The notes under the pieces: generated by a model
The model's input: the letters and a program-made list of their open reading frames with translations, nothing else
Databases searched by the model: none
Told to the model about the DNA's origin: nothing
Made by a program: the position numbers and the translations under genes
Shown: piece after piece, positions 26,134 to 34,330 of the stretch
How positions within the stretch are numbered: the first letter of the stretch is position 1
How the letters are laid out: each line of letters opens with the position of its first letter
Source: Phaeovulum vinaykumarii
GTDB lineage: Bacteria > Pseudomonadota > Alphaproteobacteria > Rhodobacterales > Rhodobacteraceae
NCBI RefSeq assembly: GCF_900156695.1
Contig: NZ_FTOM01000001.1
Coordinates: 62,001-126,000, forward strand
Direction: 5' to 3'
DNA length: 64,000 nt

Positions 26134-26796
26134 TCAGCGGTTGCGCTCGCCGCGCGCGATCAGGCGGGCCATCTGCGCCGCGATCTGCCCCTGCGAGCGG
26201 GCAAATCCCGCCGCATCCGGGGTCGAGACATTGACGGTGACATTGACCGGGCGCCCGCCCGCGCCCCCTTGCACGCCCAGCCGGCCATCGGCCCCGCGCG
26301 CCAGCGGCAAGATCGCCTCGGGGCCGGCCTCGCCCATCAGCCCGCGGCCGTTGCGCAAGGGAAAGCCGGTCGCCTGCGCCACCACGCCCCCCTTGGCGAA
26401 AGGCATCACCCGCCCCTGCGAGAAGGCGCCCCCGCGGGCAAAGGGCAAGAGCCCGCTCAGCAGGCTGTTCACCCCCGAAGCCAGCGCCCCGCCGAGGCTC
26501 TGCTGGACCGGCCGCATCGCCACGTCATAGGCGCTTTGCGCCATGCTGGCTGCCACCCCCCGCAGCGCGTCCGACAGCTTCATCCCGTCGAAGATCACGC
26601 CGTCGAAGGCGCGCCGCAGCCCGCGCCCGATCCCGTTCGACAGAACCCCGACCTCGCGCCCGGTATAGAGCAGGCTTTCCCGCATCCGCCCCAGCTCGTC
26701 GCCGAAGGCCGCAGTCATCGCCTCGGCATTGCCCAGGTTGCGCTCCAGCCGCGCGGCCTCCTCGGCCAGGCTGTCGATCCCCTCGATCTCGGTCAT
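26134..26796 (-). CDS. g11: GTA tail tape-measure protein (g11)
   Basis: A 220-residue protein, very short for a tape measure but the normal GTA length, consistent with a short tail. The N-terminal half is a long helix (DSLAEEAARLERNLGNAEAM); the middle has the phage lambda/HK97-like region FDGMKLSDALRGVAASMAQS; the C-terminal half carries the glycine-rich FARGGAFSQGRVMPFAKGG and MGEAGPEAILPL motifs typical of tape-measure C-termini. Its start overlaps the preceding chaperone gene by four bases. Confidence 0.94.
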   Translation of the reverse strand: MTEIEGIDSLAEEAARLERNLGNAEAMTAAFGDELGRMRESLLYTGREVGVLSNGIGRGLRRAFDGVIFDGMKLSDALRGVAASMAQSAYDVAMRPVQQSLGGALASGVNSLLSGLLPFARGGAFSQGRVMPFAKGGVVAQATGFPLRNGRGLMGEAGPEAILPLARGADGRLGVQGGAGGRPVNVTVNVSTPDAAGFARSQGQIAAQMARLIARGERNR

Positions 26797-26996
26797 TTCT
26801 CGTCCTTTCCGGCGCCATCGGGAAAGCGCGCGATCAGATCCTCGAGACCTGCGCGCCCCAGCGCCCCGGGCCCCGCGCCCAGACCCAGCATCACCGCCAG
26901 TTCGACCGGCGTCAGCGCCCAGAACACCCGCGGCTCAAGGCCCAGCCCCTGAAGCCCCGCGCGCATCAGCCCCGCCCAATCCAGCGCGCCGGTCAT
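26793..26996 (-). CDS. GTA tail assembly chaperone, TAC_6/rcc01693-like (g10.1)
   Basis: A 67-residue protein, MTGALDWAGLMRAGLQGLGL followed by FWALTPVELAVMLGLGAG, matching the small phage tail assembly chaperone of the rcc01693 family. It overlaps both neighbours by ATGA. In tailed phages the two consecutive chaperone genes before the tape measure can be linked by a programmed frameshift; here they are separate, overlapping frames. Confidence 0.88.
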   Translation of the reverse strand: MTGALDWAGLMRAGLQGLGLEPRVFWALTPVELAVMLGLGAGPGALGRAGLEDLIARFPDGAGKDEK

Positions 26997-27319
26997 GGCG
27001 TGGCCCCCTCGGGCAGCGCGAAGGCCCGCGCCAGAAGCGCGCCCGCCGCGCGCGCCGCCCCGATCGGGCCGCCCTCGATCCGCGCGCCGGCCAGATCGGC
27101 CGCCGTCCCCGGCCAGCCGGCCGCGCGCAGCCCCGCCAGCAGAACCGCCAGCACGTCGCGCGTGCTGAAACGCCCCTCCTCGAAGCGCTCGACCAGCGCC
27201 ACGAGGCTGGGCGCGCCCAGGCTCTCCTCCAGCTCGGCCAGCGCCCCCAGCGTCAGCTTGGCCCGCCAGGCCCGGCCCTCCACCACGACCTCCACCTCAC
27301 CCGTCCAGGGGTTCGCCAT
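26993..27319 (-). CDS. g10: GTA tail assembly chaperone (g10)
   Basis: A 108-residue protein starting MANPWTGEVEVVVEGRAWRA with LTLGALAELEESLGAPSLVA, the GTA-gp10/TAC_11 pattern. It likely coats the tape measure until the tail tube polymerises. The C-terminal part is alanine-rich and helical. It lies 13 bp after g9 and overlaps g10.1. Confidence 0.9.
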   Translation of the reverse strand: MANPWTGEVEVVVEGRAWRAKLTLGALAELEESLGAPSLVALVERFEEGRFSTRDVLAVLLAGLRAAGWPGTAADLAGARIEGGPIGAARAAGALLARAFALPEGATP

Positions 27320-27332
27320 CGCACGGCCCTCC

Positions 27333-27746
27333 TCAGATCGCGGTGAAGTTCAGCGGCCCGGCCGAAACCATCGTCATCTCGAAGGTGGCCTCGCCGTCGT
27401 GGGTGCCCGCATATTCGATGCCCGAGATCATGAACGCCCCCTCGACGATGCCGAAATCGGGGATGATGACCTGGAAATCGGGGGCCTCGGCGTCAAAGAA
27501 GATCTGGCGCGCGCGCTCGTCGGTGGCGGCGTCGCGGAACACCCCCGAGCCCGAGATCGCCGCCGAGCGCATCCCCGCACCGGCCAGAAGTTCGCGCCAG
27601 CCGCCCTGGCTTTCCAGCGAGGTGACCTCGACCGTCTCGGCGTTGAAGCTCAGCCGCGTGGCCCGCAGCCCCGCCAGGGTCTCGAAGAGACCGGCCCCGT
27701 TCGTGTCCAGCTTGATCAGCAGATCCTTGCCGCTTTGCGCTGCCAT
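27333..27746 (-). CDS. g9: GTA major tail (tube) protein, TP901-1 family (g9)
   Basis: A 137-residue structural protein that stacks into the tail tube. It starts MAAQSGKDLLIKLDTNGAGL and has the family features VTSLESQGGWRELLAGAG and GSGVFRDAATDERARQIFFD, and ends ...EYAGTHDGEATFEMTMVSAG. Length and position match Rhodobacter g9. An 81-bp gap separates it from g8, the second longest inside the structural block, and could hold a processing or internal start signal; I see no clear motif there. Confidence 0.93.
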   Translation of the reverse strand: MAAQSGKDLLIKLDTNGAGLFETLAGLRATRLSFNAETVEVTSLESQGGWRELLAGAGMRSAAISGSGVFRDAATDERARQIFFDAEAPDFQVIIPDFGIVEGAFMISGIEYAGTHDGEATFEMTMVSAGPLNFTAI

Positions 27747-27827
27747 GTGCTTTTCTCCGAAATTCGATGGAAATCTCCGGCCAGACAGCGGTCCGAGGCG
27801 CCGGAATGTTCGATTTGTGCAAGCGGG

Positions 27828-28235
27828 CTAGAGTTCGACCCGCGCCCGGAAGGTCAGGTCGATGCGCCGCGCGGTGGCGTTTTCCACCCGTCGGGCCCGG
27901 GCGCGCAGGAACCACAGCGCCACCAGACGGCCGCGCGTCAGCGGCAGATCCGCCCCCACCAGCAGGTCCGAGACCACCCCCGCCACCTCCTTGGCCAGAT
28001 GGAAGCCGGCCGCATCCGACACCACGACAACGGTGAAATCGTGCCGCGCGCCGGGCCCGCTCTGGTCAGAGGCGTCGCGCACCTCCTCGGGGCCAAGGCT
28101 GACATAGGTGCCGCTGATCGGCCCCGGCGGGGCGGCATCGTGGATCGCCGTGCCGACCAGCGCCTGAAGCGCGGGCGACGCGGAAAGATGCTGATAGACC
28201 GCGGTCTGGAGCGCGGATGCACCGGCATAGCTCAT
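27828..28235 (-). CDS. g8: GTA tail terminator-like protein, DUF3168 (g8)
   Basis: A 135-residue protein starting MSYAGASALQTAVYQHLSAS with the DUF3168 pattern (ALQALVGTAIHDAAPPG, YVSLGPEEVRDASDQSG, FTVVVVSDAAGFHLAKEVAG). Members cap the tail tube at the head-proximal end. It overlaps g7 by four bases, so head-completion and tail-terminator genes are coupled. Confidence 0.92.
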   Translation of the reverse strand: MSYAGASALQTAVYQHLSASPALQALVGTAIHDAAPPGPISGTYVSLGPEEVRDASDQSGPGARHDFTVVVVSDAAGFHLAKEVAGVVSDLLVGADLPLTRGRLVALWFLRARARRVENATARRIDLTFRARVEL

Positions 28236-28570
28236 GCGACCACCTCCTCCTCGGCATGGATGCGCAGCCAGCGCGCGCGGGTGTCGGCCTCGGCCACCGC
28301 CAGGATGTGGAAGATCCGGCTTCCCTCGCGCAGGCGCTGATGGGCGCGCGGGCGCGCGGGGCTGTCAGGCGGCGCGGCGCGGGTGGTGATGATCCAGGCC
28401 ACCCGCGACAGCGCCAGCTCCTGTGCCGCGCGTTCGCGCCCCGTGCCCGGCCGCATCTCCGCCCAGAGCCGCCCGCGCTCGACCCAGGTCAGATCCGCCC
28501 CCCCCGCGCCGTCGTCCACGCGCTGCCCCTCCTCGAGGATCAGCAGATGGTTCAGGACCGGCGCGCTCAT
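28232..28570 (-). CDS. g7: GTA head closure (head-tail adaptor) protein (g7)
   Basis: A 112-residue protein of the phage head-tail adaptor (SPP1 gp16-like) family: LNHLLILEEGQRVDDGAGGA, DLTWVERGRLWAEMRPGTGR and the C-terminal FHILAVAEADTRARWLRIHA. It closes the connector between the g6 adaptor ring and the tail. The start overlaps the g6 stop, and the stop overlaps the g8 start. Confidence 0.92.
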   Translation of the reverse strand: MSAPVLNHLLILEEGQRVDDGAGGADLTWVERGRLWAEMRPGTGRERAAQELALSRVAWIITTRAAPPDSPARPRAHQRLREGSRIFHILAVAEADTRARWLRIHAEEEVVA

Positions 28571-29169
28571 GCGCCGCCCCCCAGCACCCGCACCGTGCGC
28601 CAGCGTTCGATCAGCGCCAGCACGCCGAAGGGCATCGCCCCGGTCTCGTCCACGCCCTCGTGGCGCAGCTCGTAATATTGCGCCGCCAGCAGCATCACCG
28701 CCTGACGCAGATCGACCGGCACCGACGGCCAGTCGGGCCCGAAACCGGCGGTGAATTCGATCACCGCGCGCCCGTCGGCGGGGATCGCCGGCAGCCCCCC
28801 CGCCCCGCGCCCGATCAGCCGCGGCCGCGCCAGATCAGCGGCCAGGCGATAGGTCGCGGGATCGACGGTCTGCGTGGTCCCCGCCGCATCCTCAAGGCTG
28901 AACGCGCGCACCTCCGAGACCGGCGCAAGGGGCAGCGGCTGGCCCTCCGCCCCCCCGCGCCAGGCGTCCAGCGTCAGCCGAAAGTCCCGCGAAAGCAGCG
29001 CCTTGGCCGTGCGCCCCTCGATCGCGCCGATCGCGGCGCGCAAGCAGGCCTCAAGCATCGCATCAAGCGCGCCTATATCGGCAAAGCCCGTGCCCAGCCG
29101 CAGATGATCGCGCAACTCGGCCACCGGCAAGGCAGCCGTCGCCACGCTGCCCGTCTCGATCAGCAACAT
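28567..29169 (-). CDS. g6: GTA head-tail connector/adaptor protein (g6)
   Basis: A 200-residue protein of the phage connector (gp6/DUF-type, HK97 gp6-like) family with an N-terminal helical bundle (VAELRDHLRLGTGFADIGALDAM, ACLRAAIGAIEGRTAKALLS) and a C-terminal helix. It binds under the portal. The ATG at 29169 with GGAGA upstream is preferred to the TTG at 29184. There is an 85-bp gap to the capsid gene upstream. Confidence 0.92.
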   Translation of the reverse strand: MLLIETGSVATAALPVAELRDHLRLGTGFADIGALDAMLEACLRAAIGAIEGRTAKALLSRDFRLTLDAWRGGAEGQPLPLAPVSEVRAFSLEDAAGTTQTVDPATYRLAADLARPRLIGRGAGGLPAIPADGRAVIEFTAGFGPDWPSVPVDLRQAVMLLAAQYYELRHEGVDETGAMPFGVLALIERWRTVRVLGGGA

Positions 29170-29254
29170 GTTCTGTCTCCGCAAAGGTTCGGCCCCAGGG
29201 GCCGGGGGAAAGGCGCGCCACCAGCACGGCGCGCCTTTCCGGACGGGGCTGCGC

Positions 29255-30448
29255 TCAGGAGGTGGCGAATTTCAGCAGCTTGATCGCCGCGAAGTCGCTC
29301 ACATCCCCGCCCACGCGCTTGGAGGCATAGAACAGCACATGCGGCTTGGCCGAGAAGGGATCGCGCAGCACCCGCAGGTCGGGACGCTCGGCGATCGTGT
29401 AGCCATAGCCGAAATCACCGAACGCCAGCGCATAGGTGCCCGAGGCGATGTCGGGCATGTCCTCGGCCACCAGCACCGGATAGCCCATCAGCCGCGCGGG
29501 CTCCCCCGCCGCCAGCCCGTCCGACCACAGGAAGCGCCCGTCGGCGTCCTTCATCTTGCGCACGGCGCCGGCGGTCTTGGAATTCATCACGAAGCTGGCG
29601 TTGGCGCGGTATTCGGCCGACAGCGCATAGACCAGATCCACGATCGCATCCGAGGCATTGACGGCGGCGAAATCGCCATCGGCGCCGGTGGCCACATAAC
29701 CCAGGCTCCCCCAGCTCCAGCTGGCCTCGGCCACCTTGGGATGGGTCAGGAAACCCGTGGGCTTGTCCACCCCGTCCCCCGACACGAAGGCCGCCGCCTC
29801 GGCGCGGGCAAAACGGTCGGCGATGCGCGCCGCCAGCCAGCCCTCGATATCAAAGGCGCTGTCGTCCAGCAGCCGCTGGCTGGCCTTGGGCATCGCCGAA
29901 AGCTCGTGCAGCGGGATCGAGATGCGGTCGATCTGCGGCGTCGTGGTCTCGGTCAGGGTCGCGGTCTCGGTCGCCCAGCCCGAGCCCATCTCGGTATGAT
30001 CGACCAGCACGTCGAACGAGCTGGCCTCGACATTGACCACATTGGCGATCTGGCGGATCGAGGCGGTGGCCATCAGCACGCCGCGGATCGTCTCCGAGGT
30101 CTGCGGGTCGACCAGATAGCCGCCCTCGGCCGCGACCTGCGTGTTCAGCGCCTTGGCCTCGGGGACGATCCCGCGCAGCCCGTCGTCATCGCCCGAGCGC
30201 AGATAGGCGGCAAAGGCCTTGCGGTGGGGCGCCTCCTCGGCGGCGGCGGTGGCCAGCGCGGGGCGGCCGGGGATGTGGCTCTTGCGATCGAGAATGCTCA
30301 TGCGGTCTTCCTGTTGTTGCAGCCGGGACCGGATATCGGCCTGAAAGCTCTTGACTTCACTGACGAATTCACCCAGCGCGGCCTTCAGCGCGACCGCCTG
30401 GTCCTGCGGCCCGCCCTCGTCGGTCCGCGCCTGCGTCTCCTCTTTCAT
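29255..30448 (-). CDS. g5: GTA major capsid protein, HK97 family (g5)
   Basis: A 397-residue capsid protein. Residues about 1-100 form the delta-domain/scaffold (coiled coil around FVSEVKSFQADIRSRLQQQE) removed by the g4 protease; the mature fold starts near LNTQVAAEGGYLVDPQTSET and ends SKRVGGDVSDFAAIKLLKFA. SVEASSFDVLVDHTEMGSGW-type and IPLHELSAMPKASQRLLDDS segments match HK97-fold GTA capsids. The ATG at 30448, 6 bp after GGAG, gives the usual length; ATG at 30460 is possible. Confidence 0.95.
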   Translation of the reverse strand: MKEETQARTDEGGPQDQAVALKAALGEFVSEVKSFQADIRSRLQQQEDRMSILDRKSHIPGRPALATAAAEEAPHRKAFAAYLRSGDDDGLRGIVPEAKALNTQVAAEGGYLVDPQTSETIRGVLMATASIRQIANVVNVEASSFDVLVDHTEMGSGWATETATLTETTTPQIDRISIPLHELSAMPKASQRLLDDSAFDIEGWLAARIADRFARAEAAAFVSGDGVDKPTGFLTHPKVAEASWSWGSLGYVATGADGDFAAVNASDAIVDLVYALSAEYRANASFVMNSKTAGAVRKMKDADGRFLWSDGLAAGEPARLMGYPVLVAEDMPDIASGTYALAFGDFGYGYTIAERPDLRVLRDPFSAKPHVLFYASKRVGGDVSDFAAIKLLKFATS

Positions 30449-30477
30449 CGTCGTCTCCATGTTGGGAATGAACACGC

Positions 30478-31032
30478 CTAGCGGCCGGCCAGCGCGCGGG
30501 CGGCCGCGCTCAGGGCCTGGGTCAGCCCGGCCAGATCGGGCGCCGCCGGCAGGGCCCCGGCCTTGCCCGCCACCCGCGCCTCGGGCAGCATCGGGAAGGT
30601 GACCAGCGACACCTCCCACAGCTCGATCTCGTCGAGACGGCGCCCCTTGGCGGTGCGTTCGGCCACCCGCGTGCGATAGCCGATCGACAGCCCGTCGATC
30701 GCGCCGGCCGCGATCAGGGCGGCGGCCTCGCGCGCGCGGGGGATTTCAGGCAGAAGCCGCCCCTTGACCCACAGCCCGCGGGCGTCCTCGCGGATCTCGT
30801 CCCAGACGCCGATGGGCTGGCCGGGGTCGTGCTGCCAGAGCATCTTGACCGTCCCGCCGCGTTCGGCCAGCCGCGCCAGCCCCGCCCCATAGGCGCCGGG
30901 GCTGACCACATCGCCGCCCTGATCGGCCTGCCCGAAAAGGCTGGCATAGCCCGAGATCACCTTGTCATCGGTCACCCGGACAGACCCCTCCGTCCGGCAG
31001 AACTTGCGTTCCAGCCCGTATTCACCCGTCAT
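30478..31032 (-). CDS. g4: GTA prohead protease, HK97 family (g4)
   Basis: A 184-residue serine protease that cleaves the capsid delta-domain. It has the family pattern ISGYASLFGQADQGGDVVSPGAY, LWQHDPGQPIGVWDEI (catalytic histidine), GLSIGYRTR (catalytic serine) and LDEIELWEVSLVTFPMLPEA. The tail (about 155-184) is alanine-rich. It precedes the capsid gene by 29 bp and follows g3.5 by 11 bp. Confidence 0.94.
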   Translation of the reverse strand: MTGEYGLERKFCRTEGSVRVTDDKVISGYASLFGQADQGGDVVSPGAYGAGLARLAERGGTVKMLWQHDPGQPIGVWDEIREDARGLWVKGRLLPEIPRAREAAALIAAGAIDGLSIGYRTRVAERTAKGRRLDEIELWEVSLVTFPMLPEARVAGKAGALPAAPDLAGLTQALSAAARALAGR

Positions 31033-31043
31033 GCTTGATTTCC

Positions 31044-31277
31044 CTACCTAGGCGCGAATTCCAGAATGCCCTGCACGGCCTGCGTCAGGATCACCGCCAC
31101 CACGCCATAGACGGCCATCCACAGCCGCCGCTCCAGCCCGGCGATCATCGCCTCGATCCGCTCGAGCCGCTTTTCCACCTGCGCGAATTGCAAGGCCATG
31201 ATCCGCTCGGTGGCCTCGAAACGCTGCTCGTGCACCTCGAAGGGCGCCTTGAGAAAGCGCGAGCCGCCCGTCTGCAT
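31044..31277 (-). CDS. GTA head formation protein, rcc01685 family (g3.5)
   Basis: A 77-residue protein: a charged coiled-coil (FLKAPFEVHEQRFEATERIM, QFAQVEKRLERIEAMIAGLE) followed by one C-terminal transmembrane helix (WMAVYGVVAVILTQAVQGIL). This matches the small gene between portal and protease in Rhodobacter GTA clusters. It is essential for GTA heads there, as I recall, but its molecular role is unclear. The stop is 11 bp before g4. Confidence 0.88.
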   Translation of the reverse strand: MQTGGSRFLKAPFEVHEQRFEATERIMALQFAQVEKRLERIEAMIAGLERRLWMAVYGVVAVILTQAVQGILEFAPR

Positions 31278-31280
31278 GCC

Positions 31281-32480
31281 TCAGCCTTCGTCAAGCGGCG
31301 GCAGGCCCAACAGGCTGCGCTTTTCCGCATCCGTCAGGAAGGCGGCCTCCGACACCCGCGCCCAGAGCTGGTCGCGCTCGGACGCCAGCGCCGGGATCTG
31401 GTCCAGATCGGGCCGCAGATCGACAATCTGGCCCAGATGCGTGGACAGCCACCACGCCAGCGCCGCCGCCACCCGCGTGGCCAGCGGCAGCACCGTCAGC
31501 CGATAGAAGGCGCGGTTGGCCTCCTGGTAATTGGCGTAGGTGGCGTCGCCCGGAATGCCCAGAAGCATCGGCGGCACCCCAAAGGCGGTGGCGATCTCGC
31601 GCGCGGCGGCCAGCTTGGTCTCGTGGAATTCCATGTCCGAAGGCGAGAACCCCATCGGTTTCCAGTCCAGCCCCCCCTCAAGCAGCATCGGCCGCCCGGC
31701 ATTGCGCGCGCCCTGGTGATGCGTCTCCATCTCGAAGACCAGCCGGTCGTATTGCTCGGGGCTCAGCACGCCCTGCCCGTCGGCCCCGCGATAGACGATC
31801 GCCCCCGAGGGCCGCGCGGCATTGTCCAGAAGCGCCTTCGACCAGCCGCTGGCAGCATTGTGCACGTCGATCGCCACCGCCGCCGCCTGAAGGGGCGACA
31901 GGCCGTAATGGTCGTCCTGCGGGTGAAAGGCACGGATATGGCAGATCGGATCGGGATGCCCGGTCATGTCGAAGCGATGCGTGCGCCCGCCCACGGCATA
32001 GTCATAGGCCACCGGCCAGCCGTCCTGCCCCGGCACCACCCGCATCCGGTCCGAGCGCAGCACATGCAGCTCGCGCGGCAGCCCCGGCGCATCGGTCACC
32101 GCCTCCAGATAACCGTTCCCCGACAGCAGGATCTGGCCATAGAGCGCCTCGAGCAGCTCGGCCCGCCCCTGCCCCGCATTGGGCCGGCGCAGAAGGTCCA
32201 GCACCGGATGCACGTCATAGCGCCGCTCGGCATCGGCGCACAGCAGCGGCAGCGCCGCCGCCGCCTCCGCGATCAGCCGGACCGACCGGAACCCCACCGG
32301 ATTGCCCGCAAAGCCGTTGCGCATCAGGCTGGCGGTGTCGCGCGGGCTCCAGACCGCGCGCCCCGCCCCCGCCGCCAGCGCCACCACCCGCCCCGTGGCC
32401 GAGGCCTTGACCTCGGCCGGGGCGTCCTTGGCCGGCCGCTCGGGGGCGCGCCGCCTTGCCGTGAAGAATTCCATCACCAT
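31281..32480 (-). CDS. g3: GTA portal protein, HK97 family (g3)
   Basis: A 399-residue portal protein, the dodecameric DNA gate at one capsid vertex. It has the portal features GNPVGFRSVRLIAEAAAALP, HPVLDLLRRPNAGQGRAELL, ILLSGNGYLEAV, HIRAFHPQDDHYGLSPLQAA and ALLDNAARPSGAIVYRG. AAGGAG lies 7 bp before the ATG at 32480. It is followed after 3 bp by g3.5. Confidence 0.95.
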   Translation of the reverse strand: MVMEFFTARRRAPERPAKDAPAEVKASATGRVVALAAGAGRAVWSPRDTASLMRNGFAGNPVGFRSVRLIAEAAAALPLLCADAERRYDVHPVLDLLRRPNAGQGRAELLEALYGQILLSGNGYLEAVTDAPGLPRELHVLRSDRMRVVPGQDGWPVAYDYAVGGRTHRFDMTGHPDPICHIRAFHPQDDHYGLSPLQAAAVAIDVHNAASGWSKALLDNAARPSGAIVYRGADGQGVLSPEQYDRLVFEMETHHQGARNAGRPMLLEGGLDWKPMGFSPSDMEFHETKLAAAREIATAFGVPPMLLGIPGDATYANYQEANRAFYRLTVLPLATRVAAALAWWLSTHLGQIVDLRPDLDQIPALASERDQLWARVSEAAFLTDAEKRSLLGLPPLDEG

Positions 32481-32594
32481 TCGGATCTCCTTGCCGCGGA
32501 CATGCCGGCCCGCCGGGCAAACGGCGTCCCCGCCGGCCCGTCCTGAAAATGGGGGCCGCGCGGCGGCCCCGTCGAAGCGAAAGGGAACGGGCGC

Positions 32595-33935
32595 TCAGAG
32601 CGTCCGCATCTGCGGGCGGCGGAACCGCGCCGCGGGCGTCAGGATCAGCTCGGTCAGCGCCCAGACCAGCGCGTCCAGCCGGTCGGGGCTGCCCGATCCG
32701 CGATAGCCCTGCGCCGTCATCCGGCACATCTGGTCCTCGAGCGCGCCCAGACCGCGCAGGTGATGCACCCGCCCCTGTTCATAGAGCGCGGCCACCGGCT
32801 CGGCGCGCAGCCCCTTGCCGCGCCCGGCCCGCAGCGCGGTAAAGGGCACCAGCGGATCGACCTGTCGCACCACCGCCTCGACCAGATCGCCGCCCTGGTT
32901 GACCTCGGCCACCAGCCGCTCGGCGCCATGACGCGCCATCGCCGCCATCGCCGCCTCGGCCCAGGCGGTGGGGCGGCCGCGCACCGAGGCATCCTCAAGC
33001 ACATAGGCCCGCCAGTCGCGCGGATCGCCCCGCGTCACCGCCCCCGCCACCACGATCCCGCATTCGTCCGACCGCCGCCCGCCGCTGACCGCCGGGTCCA
33101 GCGCCACGACGATGCGGTCCAGTTCGGGCACATCGGCAACCCGCGCCGCCTCAAGACCCGCCGTGCTCCACAGCGCGCCCTCCATGTCCTCCAGAAGCAC
33201 CCCCTCCAGCTCCTGCCGGCCCAGCCGCGTGCCGCCATAGCGCGCCTGCACCTCATCCAGGAAGGACTGCGCCAGATAGGCCCGGTTGGCCTCGGTCGGG
33301 GCATGGGTGACCACGGTCGAGGGGTTGTCCAGCATCGCCTTCAGAACCGCCACATTGCGCGGCGTCGTCGTCACCACCTGGCGCGGATGCGTCCCCAGCC
33401 GCAGCGCGAATTGCAGCATGTCCCAGGCCTCCTCGGCGCGGCGCCACTTGGCCAGCTCGTCGGCCCAGGCGGCGTCGAACTGAGGCCCGCGCAGGCTTTC
33501 GGGATCATGCGCGGAAAAGACCTGCGCCACCGCGCCATTGGGCCAGACCAGCCGGCGCCGCGTCGCCTCCCAGACCGGGCGGCGGTCGGGGGGCGTGCAG
33601 GCAATGATCCCGCTTTCGCCGAAGACCATCACCTCGCGCGCCTGGTCAAGCGTCTCGCCCACCAACGCCAGGTGCCGCGCCACCCCCCGATCGCGCGGCC
33701 CCGCCCCCTCGACCTGCCGGCGCACCCATTCCGCGCCGGCGCGGGTCTTGCCCGCCCCCCGCCCCCCCATGATGACCCAGGTCCGCCAGGCGCCCTCGGG
33801 CGGCAATTGATGCGGCAGCGCCCAGAAATCGAACATCCACGGCAGCGCCAACAGCGCATTGCCGCTCAGCCCCGACAGGAAGGCGTCAACCTCCTCCGGC
33901 CCGGCGGAGGCAAGCCAGGCGGCGCCCGATCTCAT
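32595..33935 (-). CDS. g2: GTA large terminase subunit (g2)
   Basis: A 446-residue DNA packaging motor (ATPase plus nuclease). Walker A is WVIMGGRGAGKTRAGAEWVR (K63); Walker B and the catalytic glutamate lie in QFDAAWADELAKW; the nuclease domain contains IVVALDPAVSGG and the acidic DRLDALVWALTEL near the end. In GTAs this enzyme packages random host DNA in short headfuls. I start at the ATG at 33935, which gives a 50-bp overlap with g1; an ATG at 34019 would add 28 residues. A 114-bp gap separates it from the portal gene. Confidence 0.94.
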   Translation of the reverse strand: MRSGAAWLASAGPEEVDAFLSGLSGNALLALPWMFDFWALPHQLPPEGAWRTWVIMGGRGAGKTRAGAEWVRRQVEGAGPRDRGVARHLALVGETLDQAREVMVFGESGIIACTPPDRRPVWEATRRRLVWPNGAVAQVFSAHDPESLRGPQFDAAWADELAKWRRAEEAWDMLQFALRLGTHPRQVVTTTPRNVAVLKAMLDNPSTVVTHAPTEANRAYLAQSFLDEVQARYGGTRLGRQELEGVLLEDMEGALWSTAGLEAARVADVPELDRIVVALDPAVSGGRRSDECGIVVAGAVTRGDPRDWRAYVLEDASVRGRPTAWAEAAMAAMARHGAERLVAEVNQGGDLVEAVVRQVDPLVPFTALRAGRGKGLRAEPVAALYEQGRVHHLRGLGALEDQMCRMTAQGYRGSGSPDRLDALVWALTELILTPAARFRRPQMRTL

Positions 33936-34209
33936 CGCGGGCGGCGTCAAGGTCAAGCGCCCCGCTTCCGGCGTCCCCGGCGATGTTCTTGCGAAGCTTT
34001 TCAACGCGGTTCCTTTCATCCATCACCATCTGCAACGCCGCGCGCAGGTCGCGGACGGCCTGCACCGCCGCCTTTGCATCGGTCGGCGGACCGGCGCGCA
34101 GATCGCGCAGCGCCGCCGCCAGTTCGAACGCGGTGTCACGAAAGATTGCCTCGGTCTCGGCGATCAGATCGCCCGAGCCCCCTTCCCCGCCGGAGAATGT
34201 CACAGTCAT
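33886..34209 (-). CDS. g1: GTA small terminase subunit (g1)
   Basis: A 107-residue helical protein (SGDLIAETEAIFRDTAFELA, KAAVQAVRDLRAALQMVMDE, RNRVEKLRKNIAGDAGSG), matching the position, length and helical pattern of the RcGTA g1 small terminase. It is expected to help the large subunit load non-specific DNA. It is the first gene of the cluster. The 237-bp leader upstream carries a promoter, a terminator-like hairpin and a palindrome. The ATG at 34209 lacks a strong ribosome-binding site. Confidence 0.88.
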   Translation of the reverse strand: MTVTFSGGEGGSGDLIAETEAIFRDTAFELAAALRDLRAGPPTDAKAAVQAVRDLRAALQMVMDERNRVEKLRKNIAGDAGSGALDLDAARDEIGRRLACLRRAGGG

Positions 34210-34233
34210 TCAGGTAAATGTCCGCCTTTCAGG

Positions 34234-34250
34234 CCCGTGACCGTCACGGG
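34234..34250. promoter_or_regulatory. Perfect 17-bp palindrome before GTA g1
   Basis: CCCGTGAC (34234-34241) and GTCACGGG (34243-34250) are exact inverted repeats around a single C, 25 bp upstream of the g1 start. This has the form of a dimeric regulator site; as RNA it could form a 7-bp hairpin. The binding protein is unknown. Confidence 0.6.
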
Positions 34251-34271
34251 AGACATGGACCGGAGGACATG

Positions 34272-34305
34272 AAAAAAGCGGCTGCGGGGTGCACCCGCGC
34301 CGCTT
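34272..34305 (-). terminator. Terminator-like hairpin in the GTA leader
   Basis: On the minus strand AAGCGGC/GCCGCTT (34299-34305 with 34276-34282) plus GCGGG/CCCGC form a strong stem with a 5-nt loop and one bulged base, followed by TTTTTTC. It lies downstream of the promoter at 34331-34359 and before g1, so it is either an attenuator of the GTA transcript or the end of a short RNA of about 50 nt. Confidence 0.75.
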
Positions 34306-34330
34306 GCCGACCTGTCCTAGCTTGGCATGA

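Noticed and set aside
18365-34209. Reading the cluster as an integrated prophage
   Set aside because: There is no integrase, repressor, replication or attachment site; gene set and order match GTA clusters, which are vertically inherited.
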